The position numbers and the translations under genes were made by a program. Below, piece after piece: positions 14,514 through 24,600 of a stretch of 34,678 nucleotides of DNA. Positions within the stretch are counted from its first letter, which is position 1. Each line of letters starts with the position of its first letter. A model generated the notes under the pieces. That model did no database searches. It had not been told where the DNA came from and was given only the letters and a program-made list of their open reading frames with translations. The DNA lies in the NCBI GenBank assembly GCA_021323535.1, contig JAJONO010000048.1, positions 1 to 34,678 on the forward strand, in the 5' to 3' direction. The stretch comes from Bacteroidota bacterium (GTDB lineage Bacteria > Bacteroidota > Bacteroidia > B-17B0 > Aurantibacillaceae).

Positions 14514-16394
14514 GTGTGCGGAATAGCCGGTTTTTATAATACAAAGGGAGAGGATGTTCTTTACGGGGAAGATATCCTTTCAGCCATGTCAGACACCCTG
14601 CATCACAGAGGCCCCGATGATTCCGGATATTATATTTCCGGTCCTGCAGCGCTTGGCTTTAAGCGCCTTTCTATTGTTGATCTTAGACATGGACAGCAGC
14701 CAATGTTTTCAAAAGATGAAACGGTTGCCATGATATGCAATGGAGAAATCTATAATTATAAAGAACTGCAGAAAGAATTAATTGCAAAAGGACATACCTT
14801 CAAAACCAATTGTGATGTTGAAGTTGTTCTTCATGGTTACATTCAATACGGCATAGATTTCTTCAAACGTCTGAACGGACAGTTCGCATTTGTCATCTAC
14901 GATAAAGTACGAAATCTTTGCGTGTTGGGCCGCGACCATTTTGGGATTTGCCCCATGTTCTATACAACGGTTGATAATCACCTTGTATTTGCTTCCGAAA
15001 TTAAGGCCATCCTTAAATTCCCTTCATTAAAAAAAGAGGTAAATGTAAAAGGACTGGACCAGATCTTGTCTTTTCCGGGTCTGGTTAGTCCTGTTAGCAT
15101 GTTTAAGAACATTCACAGTCTTAAACCCGGGCACATTTTAACCGTTAAAAATACAGGCACAGAACTATTAGAGTATTGGGACCTGGATTATCCGGATGAA
15201 GGACAGGACTATGGTAACAGGCCCGAATCTTATTACGTAGAAAAACTGGAGGAACTTCTTTTAAGATCGGTAAAATACCGTTTGAACGCCGATGTGGATA
15301 TCGGTTTTTATCTGAGCGGAGGACTTGACTCCTCTCTTATTGCTGCGCTTATAAGAAAAACAGAACCTTCTAAAAACTTTCCGTCGTTCTCCATTAGTTT
15401 TCCCGAAAGAGAGAATGCAGGAATCAACGAGAGTTATTATCAGCGCAAAGTTGCATCTCTTGTTGGATCAGAGCACAACGAAGTGGAGTTTCTGTCAGAT
15501 GAAATTCACCGCCGATTAAAACATGCAGTATACCATTCCGAGTGTCCGTTAAAAGAAACCTATAACACCTGTTCCTTAGCTTTATCTGAACTCGTGAATA
15601 AACAGGGAATAAAAGTGATTCTTTCTGGAGAAGGGGCCGATGAATTTTTTGGTGGTTATGTGGGTTACCGGTTCGATGTTCAGAGAGGGAATAACAGCAA
15701 TGAAGAGGATATTGATCTGCTTCTTGAAAACCAATCGAGGCAAATGCTCTGGGGTGACGCGCACTTTTTTTACGAAAAAAAATACAGGGAGTTTTCTGAG
15801 ACTAAAAAAGCTTTGTATTCTGATGATGTAAATTTTTCTTTCGATTCAATCGATAGTACGAGAAGCCTGGGATTGAACAAGTCCAGAATAGTGAACAAAA
15901 ATGTATTTCATAAGAGATCATATATTGATCTTAAGGTCAGGCTCTCCGATCATCTTATTTCCGATCATTGCGATCGGGTAGCGTATGCCAATTCGGTTGA
16001 AGGGCGTTATCCGTTTCTGGATATAGATCTGATTAATTTTGTTACTCAGATCCCTCCTCACATTCAGTTAAAAGACCTCGTTGAAAAATACATTCTTAAA
16101 CAGGTGGCTTCCAAATATCTTCCGCCAGAAATTATAAACAGACAAAAATTTGCTTTTGTAGCGCCGGGAAGTACTCATCTTTTGAAACAAAATATAGATT
16201 GGGTTAACGATCTGTTGTCGCCGCAAAGAATAAAAAGACAAGGATACTTCAATCCTGATACAGTTGAATTTCTGAGAAAAAAGTATTCTCAGGAGGGATT
16301 TCAATTGAATGTTCCTTATGAAAACGATTTGTTGATCACAGTCATAACGTTTAATATCTGGTTAGACACTTTTGGAATGCCTTCATTTTCGTAA
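14514..16394 (+). CDS. asnB: Glutamine-hydrolysing asparagine synthetase
   Basis: 626 residues. The start is a GTG (14514), fixed because the next residue must be the N-terminal nucleophile: MCGIAGFYN gives Cys2 of the class II amidotransferase domain (1-200), with HRGPDDSG (31-38) and CNGEIYNYKEL. The synthetase domain has the PP-loop SGGLDSS (268-274) and SGEGADEFFGGY (371-382), and the C-terminal RYPFLD. It forms Asn from Asp, ATP and glutamine-derived ammonia. In the cluster it can feed the Asn module of NRPS-2 or amidate a peptide-bound acid; sequence alone does not choose. It follows the carbamoyltransferase by 28 bp in the same operon and converges with the oxygenase gene, stops only 8 bp apart. 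Confidence 0.92.
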   Translation: MCGIAGFYNTKGEDVLYGEDILSAMSDTLHHRGPDDSGYYISGPAALGFKRLSIVDLRHGQQPMFSKDETVAMICNGEIYNYKELQKELIAKGHTFKTNCDVEVVLHGYIQYGIDFFKRLNGQFAFVIYDKVRNLCVLGRDHFGICPMFYTTVDNHLVFASEIKAILKFPSLKKEVNVKGLDQILSFPGLVSPVSMFKNIHSLKPGHILTVKNTGTELLEYWDLDYPDEGQDYGNRPESYYVEKLEELLLRSVKYRLNADVDIGFYLSGGLDSSLIAALIRKTEPSKNFPSFSISFPERENAGINESYYQRKVASLVGSEHNEVEFLSDEIHRRLKHAVYHSECPLKETYNTCSLALSELVNKQGIKVILSGEGADEFFGGYVGYRFDVQRGNNSNEEDIDLLLENQSRQMLWGDAHFFYEKKYREFSETKKALYSDDVNFSFDSIDSTRSLGLNKSRIVNKNVFHKRSYIDLKVRLSDHLISDHCDRVAYANSVEGRYPFLDIDLINFVTQIPPHIQLKDLVEKYILKQVASKYLPPEIINRQKFAFVAPGSTHLLKQNIDWVNDLLSPQRIKRQGYFNPDTVEFLRKKYSQEGFQLNVPYENDLLITVITFNIWLDTFGMPSFS

Positions 16395-16402
16395 TAAAAT
16401 CA

Positions 16403-17200
16403 TTACAAAATAGGATTGCTAAAGTTGTTTTTTAACTCTTTAAGCATTTCAGCTTCGGTCATCCTGTTTTCTTTTTCGAGGTAAGAAAGAACATCGTCGA
16501 AATTGGACGCGTTGATAAAATTCTCTGTAAGAGATATGCAGGATTCAAGATTCACCACCTGGTGGGGCCAGCCGCTTGGAGTAAATACAATATCGCCTGG
16601 TTCCTGGATGCAGGTAATTGGTGTAGCATTTGAATAAAGAGGATGTTTTTTCAGGTCGGGATTAAAAGTATCCACTTCCATTCCGTATAAAAAAGGAATC
16701 TGTTCAGGATGAAAAAAATGCCATTTTTTCCGACCCGATAATACAGCATTCCAGGCGCTTGAGTTCACAATGTCCAGGTGCAGCTGAGAACCCGACCCTT
16801 TTGGTCCAATGTAGAGCCAGCGCAGTTTTGGTCTGTGTTCTACAGGAATATACTCTGTCCACGATTGAAAAAAAGACGGTACTTCGTAATCATCCATCAA
16901 CTCAGGAATGTTATTTTGGAACACCCAGTTCTTGAGGTAATAAAAATGATCGTCGTAGGGGTTTTCCCTAAAATAACTGAAATAATCAGCGATACTCATA
17001 TCCTTTGTATCTCCGTTAAAACAAGACGTTACATTAACAGTCAGAGTCCCGTAATTCGCAGCAAAAAAATCAGGAGACCATTTTGTAGCGGCTGGCCAGT
17101 TGTGAGTATATTTTTCAAGGATGAAAGGTGTTTTAAAAATCTGTGGGTTACTCAGATCACTGGAAGAGATTTGAACTCTTTTTATTTTTACATCGAGCAT
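16403..17200 (-). CDS. JmjC/cupin_8 Fe(II)/2-oxoglutarate oxygenase
   Basis: 265 residues of the cupin-like 8 family. The facial triad is visible: H141-L-D143 in GSGSQLHLDIVNSSAW and H213 in GDIVFTPSGWPHQVVN. K158/K159 in SGRKKWHFF fits the usual 2-oxoglutarate-binding position, and SLTENFINASN closes the core. The N-terminus (ISSSDLSNPQIFKTPFILEKYTHNWPA in parts) is the standard entry to this fold. Known relatives hydroxylate protein or small-molecule residues. Inferred: it hydroxylates an amino acid of the peptide, possibly Asn, to create an attachment point for the carbamoyl group. It lies on the opposite strand with an 94-bp divergent spacer to NRPS-1, so it may be expressed together with it. 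Confidence 0.85.
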   Translation of the reverse strand: MLDVKIKRVQISSSDLSNPQIFKTPFILEKYTHNWPAATKWSPDFFAANYGTLTVNVTSCFNGDTKDMSIADYFSYFRENPYDDHFYYLKNWVFQNNIPELMDDYEVPSFFQSWTEYIPVEHRPKLRWLYIGPKGSGSQLHLDIVNSSAWNAVLSGRKKWHFFHPEQIPFLYGMEVDTFNPDLKKHPLYSNATPITCIQEPGDIVFTPSGWPHQVVNLESCISLTENFINASNFDDVLSYLEKENRMTEAEMLKELKNNFSNPIL

Positions 17201-17294
17201 GTTATGATTCTGCCTATTGTTTAAATATAATTATTTTTTGTTATATTGAAGGCGTATTAAACTATATTTATAGGGAACAATTTGTTATTTGTCA
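17201..17294 (+). promoter_or_regulatory. Divergent promoter region oxygenase / NRPS-1
   Basis: A 94-bp AT-rich spacer between divergent genes must hold promoters in both directions. On the plus strand TTTG (17237-17240) and TATATTTA (17263-17270) resemble the Bacteroidota elements TTTG and TAnnTTTG, but the -7 match lacks the final G and the spacing (22) is a little long. No convincing minus-strand promoter is seen. The region is certain to be regulatory by position; the exact boxes are weak. Confidence 0.4.
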
Positions 17295-20200
17295 ATGAGA
17301 GAACTTCCGGGATCAATATCACCCATTCAAAAAGCAATTTGGTTTAAACAGAATTTGTATCCCGATTCTCCGATCTTTAACATAGGTGGGTATTTCGATT
17401 TTTTCCAGAGCATTGATGAAACGGCTTTTGAAAAAGCATGTGCAGTTTTTTTTGATAATAGCGATGTCATTGATCTTGTGAAGGCGTATACAGGCGTCGG
17501 TGGAAAATCCGGAAAATTGTATTCCTGCAAGTTCCTGGATTTTTCAGATAAAGCAAATCCTTCTGAAGAAGGCCTTGCGTGGATGAAAAATGATATGCGC
17601 ACAAAAATGGACCTTGATCATTCTCTCATCGATGGTGTCATTATAAAACTTTCTTCTGCTTCCTGTTATGTTTATTTCAAAGCCCATCATCTTATTATTG
17701 ATGGTTTCGGCTACAAACTGATGTTGAGCAAAGTTTCCGGAATTTATAATAAGATCAGAAACGGACAGGCAATAGATCCTTCAGATACTGGATTTAAATT
17801 CTCTGATTTCATAAAAGATTATCAGCGGTATGAATCGTCGGAGGAATACAAAACTGACAGGTACTTCTGGCTTGAAAAACTGGAGGGGCAAAAATGGAAC
17901 AAAGGTTTTGCCTCTGTTCTTCGTCCAAAGCAAAAAACATCTCTGGCAGCCGCCCGAAAGGAAATTACGCTTCAGCGAGATCAGTTTAACGAAATTGAAA
18001 AATTCTGTAAAACCACCGGAGGGTGCACAATATTCCACTATTTCATCAGTTTAGTTCTTATTCTTAACGATAAATACAATAACGATAGCTTTGTTCTTGG
18101 CCTTCCTGTTTTCAATCGGAAGAGCCATGCTCATAAAAATACAATGGGCTTGTTCATGAACATACTTCCGTTTTATGTTGAGGTTTTGCCGGATGATACA
18201 TTGAAAAGCATTCTTTTAAAAGTAAAAAACGAAACAAGGTCGAGTTACAGGCATCAGTCCTTTCCGTTATTTAACCTGCATGATGAGCTTAACTTATCTG
18301 GAACATATTTTAATGTGTTGTTCTCCTATCAGAAAATCGAGCATGACGATGAGCTGTTTAATGGAAAGGCGCGTCCTTTGTACCTGAATTGCGGCGAGCA
18401 GGACGAGGATATTACATTTCATGTGATAGAATATTTTTCTTCAGAAGATGTTACACTTGCAATTGATTACAAAACTGATTTGTTTAATGAAGATAGTATC
18501 AATAAACTGATCCGCGATTTTAAATTCCTGATGGACTATCTTTTCAGGAATGCAGATCAGGCAATCAGCGGATTTACTGTTTTATCTCCTGAAGATGAAA
18601 AAGCTATTGATCTTTTTAATCAAACCGGCAGCGCATTGCCTGTAAATAAAACTTTTACAGACCTTTTTGAGGAACAGGTTAAAACAACTCCGGATAATCC
18701 CGCTGTTATTTTTAATGAGCTAACTCTTAGCTACAAAGAACTAAACGAAATATCAAACAGACTTGCGCACTACATAAGGTCACGTTTTGACATCCGTGCC
18801 AACGATCTCATCGGCATTAAGATGAACAGAAATCATCAGTTGCTCATTACTGTATTATCGGTTTTAAAGGCCGGTGCGGCATACATTCCTGTTGATACAT
18901 CTTTTTCAGATGAACGCACGTCTTTCATTCTAAAAGACTCGGGTTGTAAATTATTACTCGATGAAAATTTTATGAGCGAATTTAATCCTGTCGCTTCTGA
19001 ATATCCGCAGGATGATCCCGTTAAAATAATATCACCCGACAATCTCGCTTATATTATCTATACTTCAGGATCTACAGGAACACCTAAGGGAACCATGATT
19101 GAACATGCAGGACTGCTTAATCATTTACTGGCAATGAAACAGGAGTTTAAGCTTGATGAGAATAGCCGCGTTGTACAAAACGCTTCATATACTTTTGACA
19201 TATCCGTATGGCAACTTCTTAATGCATTGATAACAGGAGGAACAACTATTATTTTTGATAAAGAAACCATTCTTCATCCTGAAATATTCCTGAAAAAAAT
19301 AAATGACTTAAAGGCTACGGTGCTGCAGGTTGTACCAAGTTATCTTAAAAGCATGCTCGATTTTGTTCATGCAGATACGAAGTTATTGTCGTCACTTAAA
19401 TACTTATCAGTTACCGGAGAAGCTGTTACACATCAGCTGCTCAGGCATTGGTTCAGTCTCTTTCCTTCTATAAAAGTTGTAAATGCATACGGACCAGCCG
19501 AAGCGTCGGACGATGTTACATTACATATAATGGATAAACTTCCTGAAGACGCAAATATCCCTGTTGGCAAACCAGTACAAAATGTAAAGATCTATATACT
19601 GGATAAAGCCGGAAAACATTGCCCGATCGGAATTGAAGGAGAAATATACGTGTCAGGAATAGCTGTGGGCCGCGGATATATTAACGACTCAAAGAAAACA
19701 TCAGAAAGCTTTCTGACGGATCCGTTTATTGGCGGACCGGTAAGAATGTATAAAACCGGTGATATGGGAAGATGGCTTCAGAACGGAACCGTAGAGTTTA
19801 CCGGACGGAAAGATGATCAGGTGAAGATAAGAGGTTACAGGATCGAATTGGGCGAAATAGAACATGCTTTGTTTTCTGCACCCGGAGTAAAAGATGCCGT
19901 TGTAATTGTAAAACAGAATAACGACGAAAAATATATTGTAGCCTACGTCATTACTGAAAATGGAACAGAAGCAGGCAGTCTTCGTCTTTATCTCGACAAG
20001 AAACTGCCTTCTTATATGATCCCGGCTTTTTTTATCAGGCTCGATAAATTCCCGTTAAATAGTAACGGAAAAATTGATAAAAAGAAATTGCCTGATCCTC
20101 AAACAACAAAAGGCGAAAATCATTCATATATAGCCCCTGAAACGGAAACCCAAAAAAAGTTAGCTGTTATCTGGTCAGATATACTTGGTAAAAAAGACAT

Positions 20201-20405
20201 TGGCATAAAAGACAATTTTCTCGAATTGGGAGGCCATAGTTTAAAAGCTGTAAAGGTTATATCAAGAATCCAGGAGACCTTTGACGTAAAAATAAGCATT
20301 GCTTCGTTTTTAGCCGAGGGCGATATTGAATCACAGGCAAAATATCTTGATACCCTGGCCTGTCTTGATATAGATGCAGTACCCGGCGAAGAATTATTAT
20401 TTTAA
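17295..20405 (+). CDS. NRPS-1: C-A-T, predicted Dab-activating loading module
   Basis: 1036 residues from the ATG at 17295; an in-frame TTG two codons earlier is unlikely. C domain (about 7-430) with HHLIIDG (131-137); its entry (SPIQKAIWFKQNLYPDSPIFNIGG) resembles starter C domains. A domain (455-930) with YTSGSTGTPKG (589-599). Specificity residues by alignment to GrsA: D635, I636, W639, Q678, S705, T707, A731, D739, D740, K926, i.e. DIWQSTADDK, two changes from the Dab code DIWELTADDK as I recall it; the A5 motif YGPAEAS also occurs in Dab domains. T domain with LGGHSLKA, phosphopantetheine Ser982. There is no N-terminal docking domain, which fits an initiating subunit, and the acidic tail (DIDAVPGEELLF) may be the docking motif for NRPS-2. 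No epimerase or MbtH is seen. Confidence 0.93.
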   Translation: MRELPGSISPIQKAIWFKQNLYPDSPIFNIGGYFDFFQSIDETAFEKACAVFFDNSDVIDLVKAYTGVGGKSGKLYSCKFLDFSDKANPSEEGLAWMKNDMRTKMDLDHSLIDGVIIKLSSASCYVYFKAHHLIIDGFGYKLMLSKVSGIYNKIRNGQAIDPSDTGFKFSDFIKDYQRYESSEEYKTDRYFWLEKLEGQKWNKGFASVLRPKQKTSLAAARKEITLQRDQFNEIEKFCKTTGGCTIFHYFISLVLILNDKYNNDSFVLGLPVFNRKSHAHKNTMGLFMNILPFYVEVLPDDTLKSILLKVKNETRSSYRHQSFPLFNLHDELNLSGTYFNVLFSYQKIEHDDELFNGKARPLYLNCGEQDEDITFHVIEYFSSEDVTLAIDYKTDLFNEDSINKLIRDFKFLMDYLFRNADQAISGFTVLSPEDEKAIDLFNQTGSALPVNKTFTDLFEEQVKTTPDNPAVIFNELTLSYKELNEISNRLAHYIRSRFDIRANDLIGIKMNRNHQLLITVLSVLKAGAAYIPVDTSFSDERTSFILKDSGCKLLLDENFMSEFNPVASEYPQDDPVKIISPDNLAYIIYTSGSTGTPKGTMIEHAGLLNHLLAMKQEFKLDENSRVVQNASYTFDISVWQLLNALITGGTTIIFDKETILHPEIFLKKINDLKATVLQVVPSYLKSMLDFVHADTKLLSSLKYLSVTGEAVTHQLLRHWFSLFPSIKVVNAYGPAEASDDVTLHIMDKLPEDANIPVGKPVQNVKIYILDKAGKHCPIGIEGEIYVSGIAVGRGYINDSKKTSESFLTDPFIGGPVRMYKTGDMGRWLQNGTVEFTGRKDDQVKIRGYRIELGEIEHALFSAPGVKDAVVIVKQNNDEKYIVAYVITENGTEAGSLRLYLDKKLPSYMIPAFFIRLDKFPLNSNGKIDKKKLPDPQTTKGENHSYIAPETETQKKLAVIWSDILGKKDIGIKDNFLELGGHSLKAVKVISRIQETFDVKISIASFLAEGDIESQAKYLDTLACLDIDAVPGEELLF

Positions 20406-20423
20406 GAATTTAAAAATACCCAA

Positions 20424-21659
20424 ATGGAAATACTAAAAGTAAAACGCGAGTCAAATGTAAACAGTTATGCAAAAGCCTTCCCAACAGTTTTTGAATCATC
20501 GGAAGGAGATATTCTTACCGATCATCTTGGAAAAACATACATCGATTTTTTCAGTGGAGCGGGCGCGTTGAATTACGGGCATAATAACCCAATACTTAAG
20601 AAAGCGCTTATTTCGTTTATTGAAAGCAATGCAGTTGTTCACTGTCTGGACATGGACAGTAAAATAAAAGAAGTGTTTCTCGAGAACTTTGATTCTGTTA
20701 TACTCTCTCCCCGGGGATTAAATTATAAGGTACAGTTTACAGGTCCAACAGGAACTAACGCTGTTGAAGCCGCCGTAAAACTGGTGCGAAAAGTTACCGG
20801 GAGGAAAAAAGTAATTGCTTTCACAAGCTCCTTCCATGGCATGACAGCTACATCCATGGCTTTGTCAGGATTGATGGAAAATCAGCATGCGGTTAATCCT
20901 TCACAGGATGTCGTGTTTTTTCCTTATGAAGGTTTTCTGGGAAAAACAATCAGCGCCATGGAATACATGAAACTCATGATCAATTCAAAAGGTTCAGGAG
21001 TTGAACTGCCTGCAGCAATTATCATGGAGACAGTTCAGGCAGAAGGCGGTGTTAATGTTGCCGGAGTTAAGTGGCTGAAAGAACTCAGAGAATTTACCGA
21101 ACAAAACGGGATCTTAATGATTGTTGACGATATTCAGGCAGGTTGCGGCAGAACCGGAAGTTTTTTTAGTTTTGAAAGAGCCGGTATTGTTCCCGATATC
21201 GTTCTGCTTTCAAAGTCAATCAGTGGATACGGTTTACCACTATCATTGTTATTAATGAAACCGCAGTTTGACATCTGGAAACCGGGAGAGCACAACGGAA
21301 CTTTCAGGTCTAATAATTTAGCGCTCTGTACCGCAAATACCGCGCTTGGTTTCTGGAAAGATGATGCGTTTGAAAAAGATATTTTACACAAATCGGAAAT
21401 CATAAGCACAAGATTAAACGCTCTCCGCCAGCAGGCAAAAGTTGTTACCGATGTGCGTGGCATAGGACTTATCTGGGGAATTGAATTTACAGATAAGTCA
21501 GTGGCAAAAAAAGTAGCCGACGAATTATTCAGTCAGGGTATGCTGATTGAAGTTTGCGGAAATAATGATAATGTTCTGAAATTGTTATCCCCCCTTACCA
21601 TTTCAATAGAGAACCTTGAAAAAGGACTTACAATGATTAAAAACGCTGTTCTGACATAA
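20424..21659 (+). CDS. Diaminobutyrate-2-oxoglutarate aminotransferase (EctB/PvdH-type)
   Basis: 411 residues, class III PLP aminotransferase. Family marks: FPTVFESSEGDILTDHLG, DFFSGAGALNYGHNNP (41-56), VQFTGPTGTNAVEAAVKL (104-121), ETVQAEGGVNVAG (202-214), VDDIQAGCGRTGSFFSFE (234-251, D235/D236) and the PLP lysine K264 in LLSKSISGYGLP, then GEHNGTFRSNNLA. These match the EctB/Dat group closely. Reaction: L-aspartate 4-semialdehyde plus glutamate gives L-2,4-diaminobutyrate plus 2-oxoglutarate. No ectA or ectC is nearby, so it is not an ectoine gene; it sits 18 bp after NRPS-1 and 35 bp before NRPS-2 and matches the Dab code of NRPS-1. The family is secure; the exact substrate is inferred from family and context. 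Confidence 0.92.
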   Translation: MEILKVKRESNVNSYAKAFPTVFESSEGDILTDHLGKTYIDFFSGAGALNYGHNNPILKKALISFIESNAVVHCLDMDSKIKEVFLENFDSVILSPRGLNYKVQFTGPTGTNAVEAAVKLVRKVTGRKKVIAFTSSFHGMTATSMALSGLMENQHAVNPSQDVVFFPYEGFLGKTISAMEYMKLMINSKGSGVELPAAIIMETVQAEGGVNVAGVKWLKELREFTEQNGILMIVDDIQAGCGRTGSFFSFERAGIVPDIVLLSKSISGYGLPLSLLLMKPQFDIWKPGEHNGTFRSNNLALCTANTALGFWKDDAFEKDILHKSEIISTRLNALRQQAKVVTDVRGIGLIWGIEFTDKSVAKKVADELFSQGMLIEVCGNNDNVLKLLSPLTISIENLEKGLTMIKNAVLT

Positions 21660-21694
21660 TTGAATGTAACAGCAATTGAATTGGTTAAGGAGAT

Positions 21695-24600
21695 ATGAAA
21701 GATATTTATGATCTGATAATAGAATTATCATCAAAGGGGCTTCATATTGCTGAATCTGATAACCGGATTAAAATAACTGGTAATCTGGAGGCAATTACCG
21801 GAACGGATAAGGAGCGCATTAAACAGTTAAAAGAACCCCTTCTTGTATTTCTGAAAAATAACAGGTTTGCAAAAAAAGCGCACAGCCAGATAAAAAACAT
21901 TGATCGGGGGGAATCGTACCCCCTTTCGGGTTCGCAAATGCGCCTGTGGATACTGAGTCAGTTTGAAGATACAAATGTTGCTTACAATATTCCCGTAGCT
22001 TACGTTTTTAACGGGAGTGTGAAAATTGAAACACTTGAACTTTTCTTCCGTCAGCTTGTTGCAAAACATGAAATATTAAGAACGGTGTTCAGGGAGAATG
22101 GAAAAGGATTGGTAAAACAATACATTCTGTCGCCTGAGCAGGCCGATTTCAAAATTGACTGCAGAGATCTTAGAAACTTACCGGATAAAAAGGAACGTAT
22201 CAGGGAACTTGTTTATAACGACGGCAACTTCTCTTTTGATCTTTCGCGCGCACCTTTATTCAAAGCCTCTTTATTTCGTGAAGAAGATGATAAATGGATT
22301 TTCAGTTTCGTGATACATCACATTATCAGCGATGGCTGGTCAATGAGTATTATCGTTAAAGAATTACTGGATTTTTACAGGAACTATGAGAAGGCCACAA
22401 ACGAACCTTCAGAAGTGTTGCGGATTCATTATAAAGATTATGTGGCATGGCAGGAAGAACAGTTTCAAGAAACCGGATTTAAACAGTCAAAGAATTATTG
22501 GCTGAATAAACTGACTGGCGATATTCCGGAAATCAATCTGCCTTTATGTCTGAAACGTCCGGATGAAAAAACTTATACCGGGCATGTAATTACGTGTGTA
22601 ATTGCTAAAGACCAGGTGGAAAAACTCAAAGCAATTTGCAGGCAGAATGACTGTACACTTTTTACAGGGCTGGTCGCAATTGTAAAGGCCCTCTTAAGCA
22701 AACAAACCAATCTTGAAGATATTATTCTGGGAACTCCCGTTGCCGGGCGATCACACAAGGAACTTGAAAACCAGATAGGCTTTTATCTGAATACGGTATT
22801 GTTAAGAACCCAATTCAGTAAAGAAGATTCTTTCACACAGTTATTAAAAAAAGTGAAAGGAACAGTAACAGATGCCTTTGAACATCAGAATTATCCGTTC
22901 GATGTATTGGTAGATGATCTGAAGCCGGTCAGAGACATGAGCAGGAATACTCTCTTTGATATAATGGTTGTGTTGCAGAATACGGAAATTAATAAAGCAG
23001 AGGGACTTGAATTCGGAGGAATACAAATTAATAATTATCCGGACTACAAAAAAGATACAAGTTTGTTCGATGTTACTTTTGAATTTTTAGAAACAGGAGA
23101 ACAGCTCGAACTTAATGTTGAGTATAATACCGATTTGTTCACCAATGAAAGTATAAGCAGTTTTGCTTCACACTTTATGCTGCTTTCCCAATCATTACTA
23201 AACGATCCTGCTGTTTCTATTGAGGAGGCTGATTATCTTTCTGCTTCTGAAAAAGATTTGTTGCTTAACAGATTTAACGATACAGACAATGAACTTCCGG
23301 ATAAAACAATAATTGATTTGTTTGAAGAGCAGGCAGCAAAACACCCTGGCAATGTTTGCCTTGTTCATGGCGAAACAGCGCTTTCTTATGGGCAGGTAAA
23401 TGAAACTGTGAACAGACTGGCAGTTTACCTCGAAAACAAACACGGTGTTTCGCAGGAAGATAAAATAGCAATAAAGCTGGATAGAAGCGAGTGGCTGGTT
23501 ATTGTAAGCCTTGCGGTTCTGAAAACCGGCGCCGCTTATGTTCCTGTTGATACAGGTTATCCTGAAGAACGAATTATACACATTCAGCAAAACAGCGGCT
23601 GCAGAATTATTTTCGATGAAAGGGAACTGGAATTGTTTAAGAACGAAAAAGATCTTTATTCAAATGTTAATCCCCGAAAAAAAATAAGACCAACGCAACC
23701 AGCGTATGTTATTTATACCTCGGGCTCAACAGGTATTCCAAAAGGAGTAATGGTTCAGCATGAAAGTTTATTAAACATAGGCTTAAGCTGGCGTAGCGCA
23801 TATCGCCTCGATTCATTTCCTGTAAGGCTTTTGCAGATTGCAGGTTTTTCTTTTGATGTATTCACAGGCGACATGATAAGAACGGTGATAAATGCAGGAA
23901 CCATGGTAATTTGTCCTGCTGAATCACGGTTTGATCCCGAATCTATTTCGCATTTATTGCAGCATCATAAAATAACAGTTTTTGAATCTACACCCGGGTT
24001 GGTTTTCCCTTTAATGCAGTTTATTTACGAAAATAAACTCCAGGTCCCCGATCTGAAGTTGCTCATTGTAGGATCAGATACAGTTAACGCTGAGCAGTTC
24101 ATGCAGCTTCATGAGAGGTTCGGCAGCAAGATCAGGATCATAAATAGTTATGGCATTACCGAAGCTACTATCGATTCTACTTATTTTGAACTTGCAGCCA
24201 ATGAACCCTTACCGGTAAATGTACCAATTGGCAAACCATTTCATAATATTCAGGCATATATTCTTAATGAAAAGCTCAGGCTAGTGCCGGTAGGTGTAAC
24301 AGGAGAGCTTTATATTTCGGGAAAAGGACTTGCAAAAGGTTATATTAATAATGCCGCGCAAAATTCGGAACGTTTTATTCCGCATCCCTTTAAACAGGGA
24401 GAAAGAATTTATAAGACCGGCGACCTTGCAAGATGGCAGGCCAATGGTAATATCGAATTCCTTGGGCGAAACGACAACCAGGTAAAAATACGCGGGTATA
24501 GAATAGAAACAGGCGAAATTGCCAACGCTCTTCTTAGCCTTGATTCGGTAAACGATGCAGTTGTTACTGTAAAAGAAAATAAAGCAGGCGAAAAATTTCT

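Noticed and set aside
20424-21659. Ectoine biosynthesis gene ectB
   Set aside because: No ectA or ectC nearby and the gene is embedded between NRPS genes; supply of Dab for the peptide explains it better.
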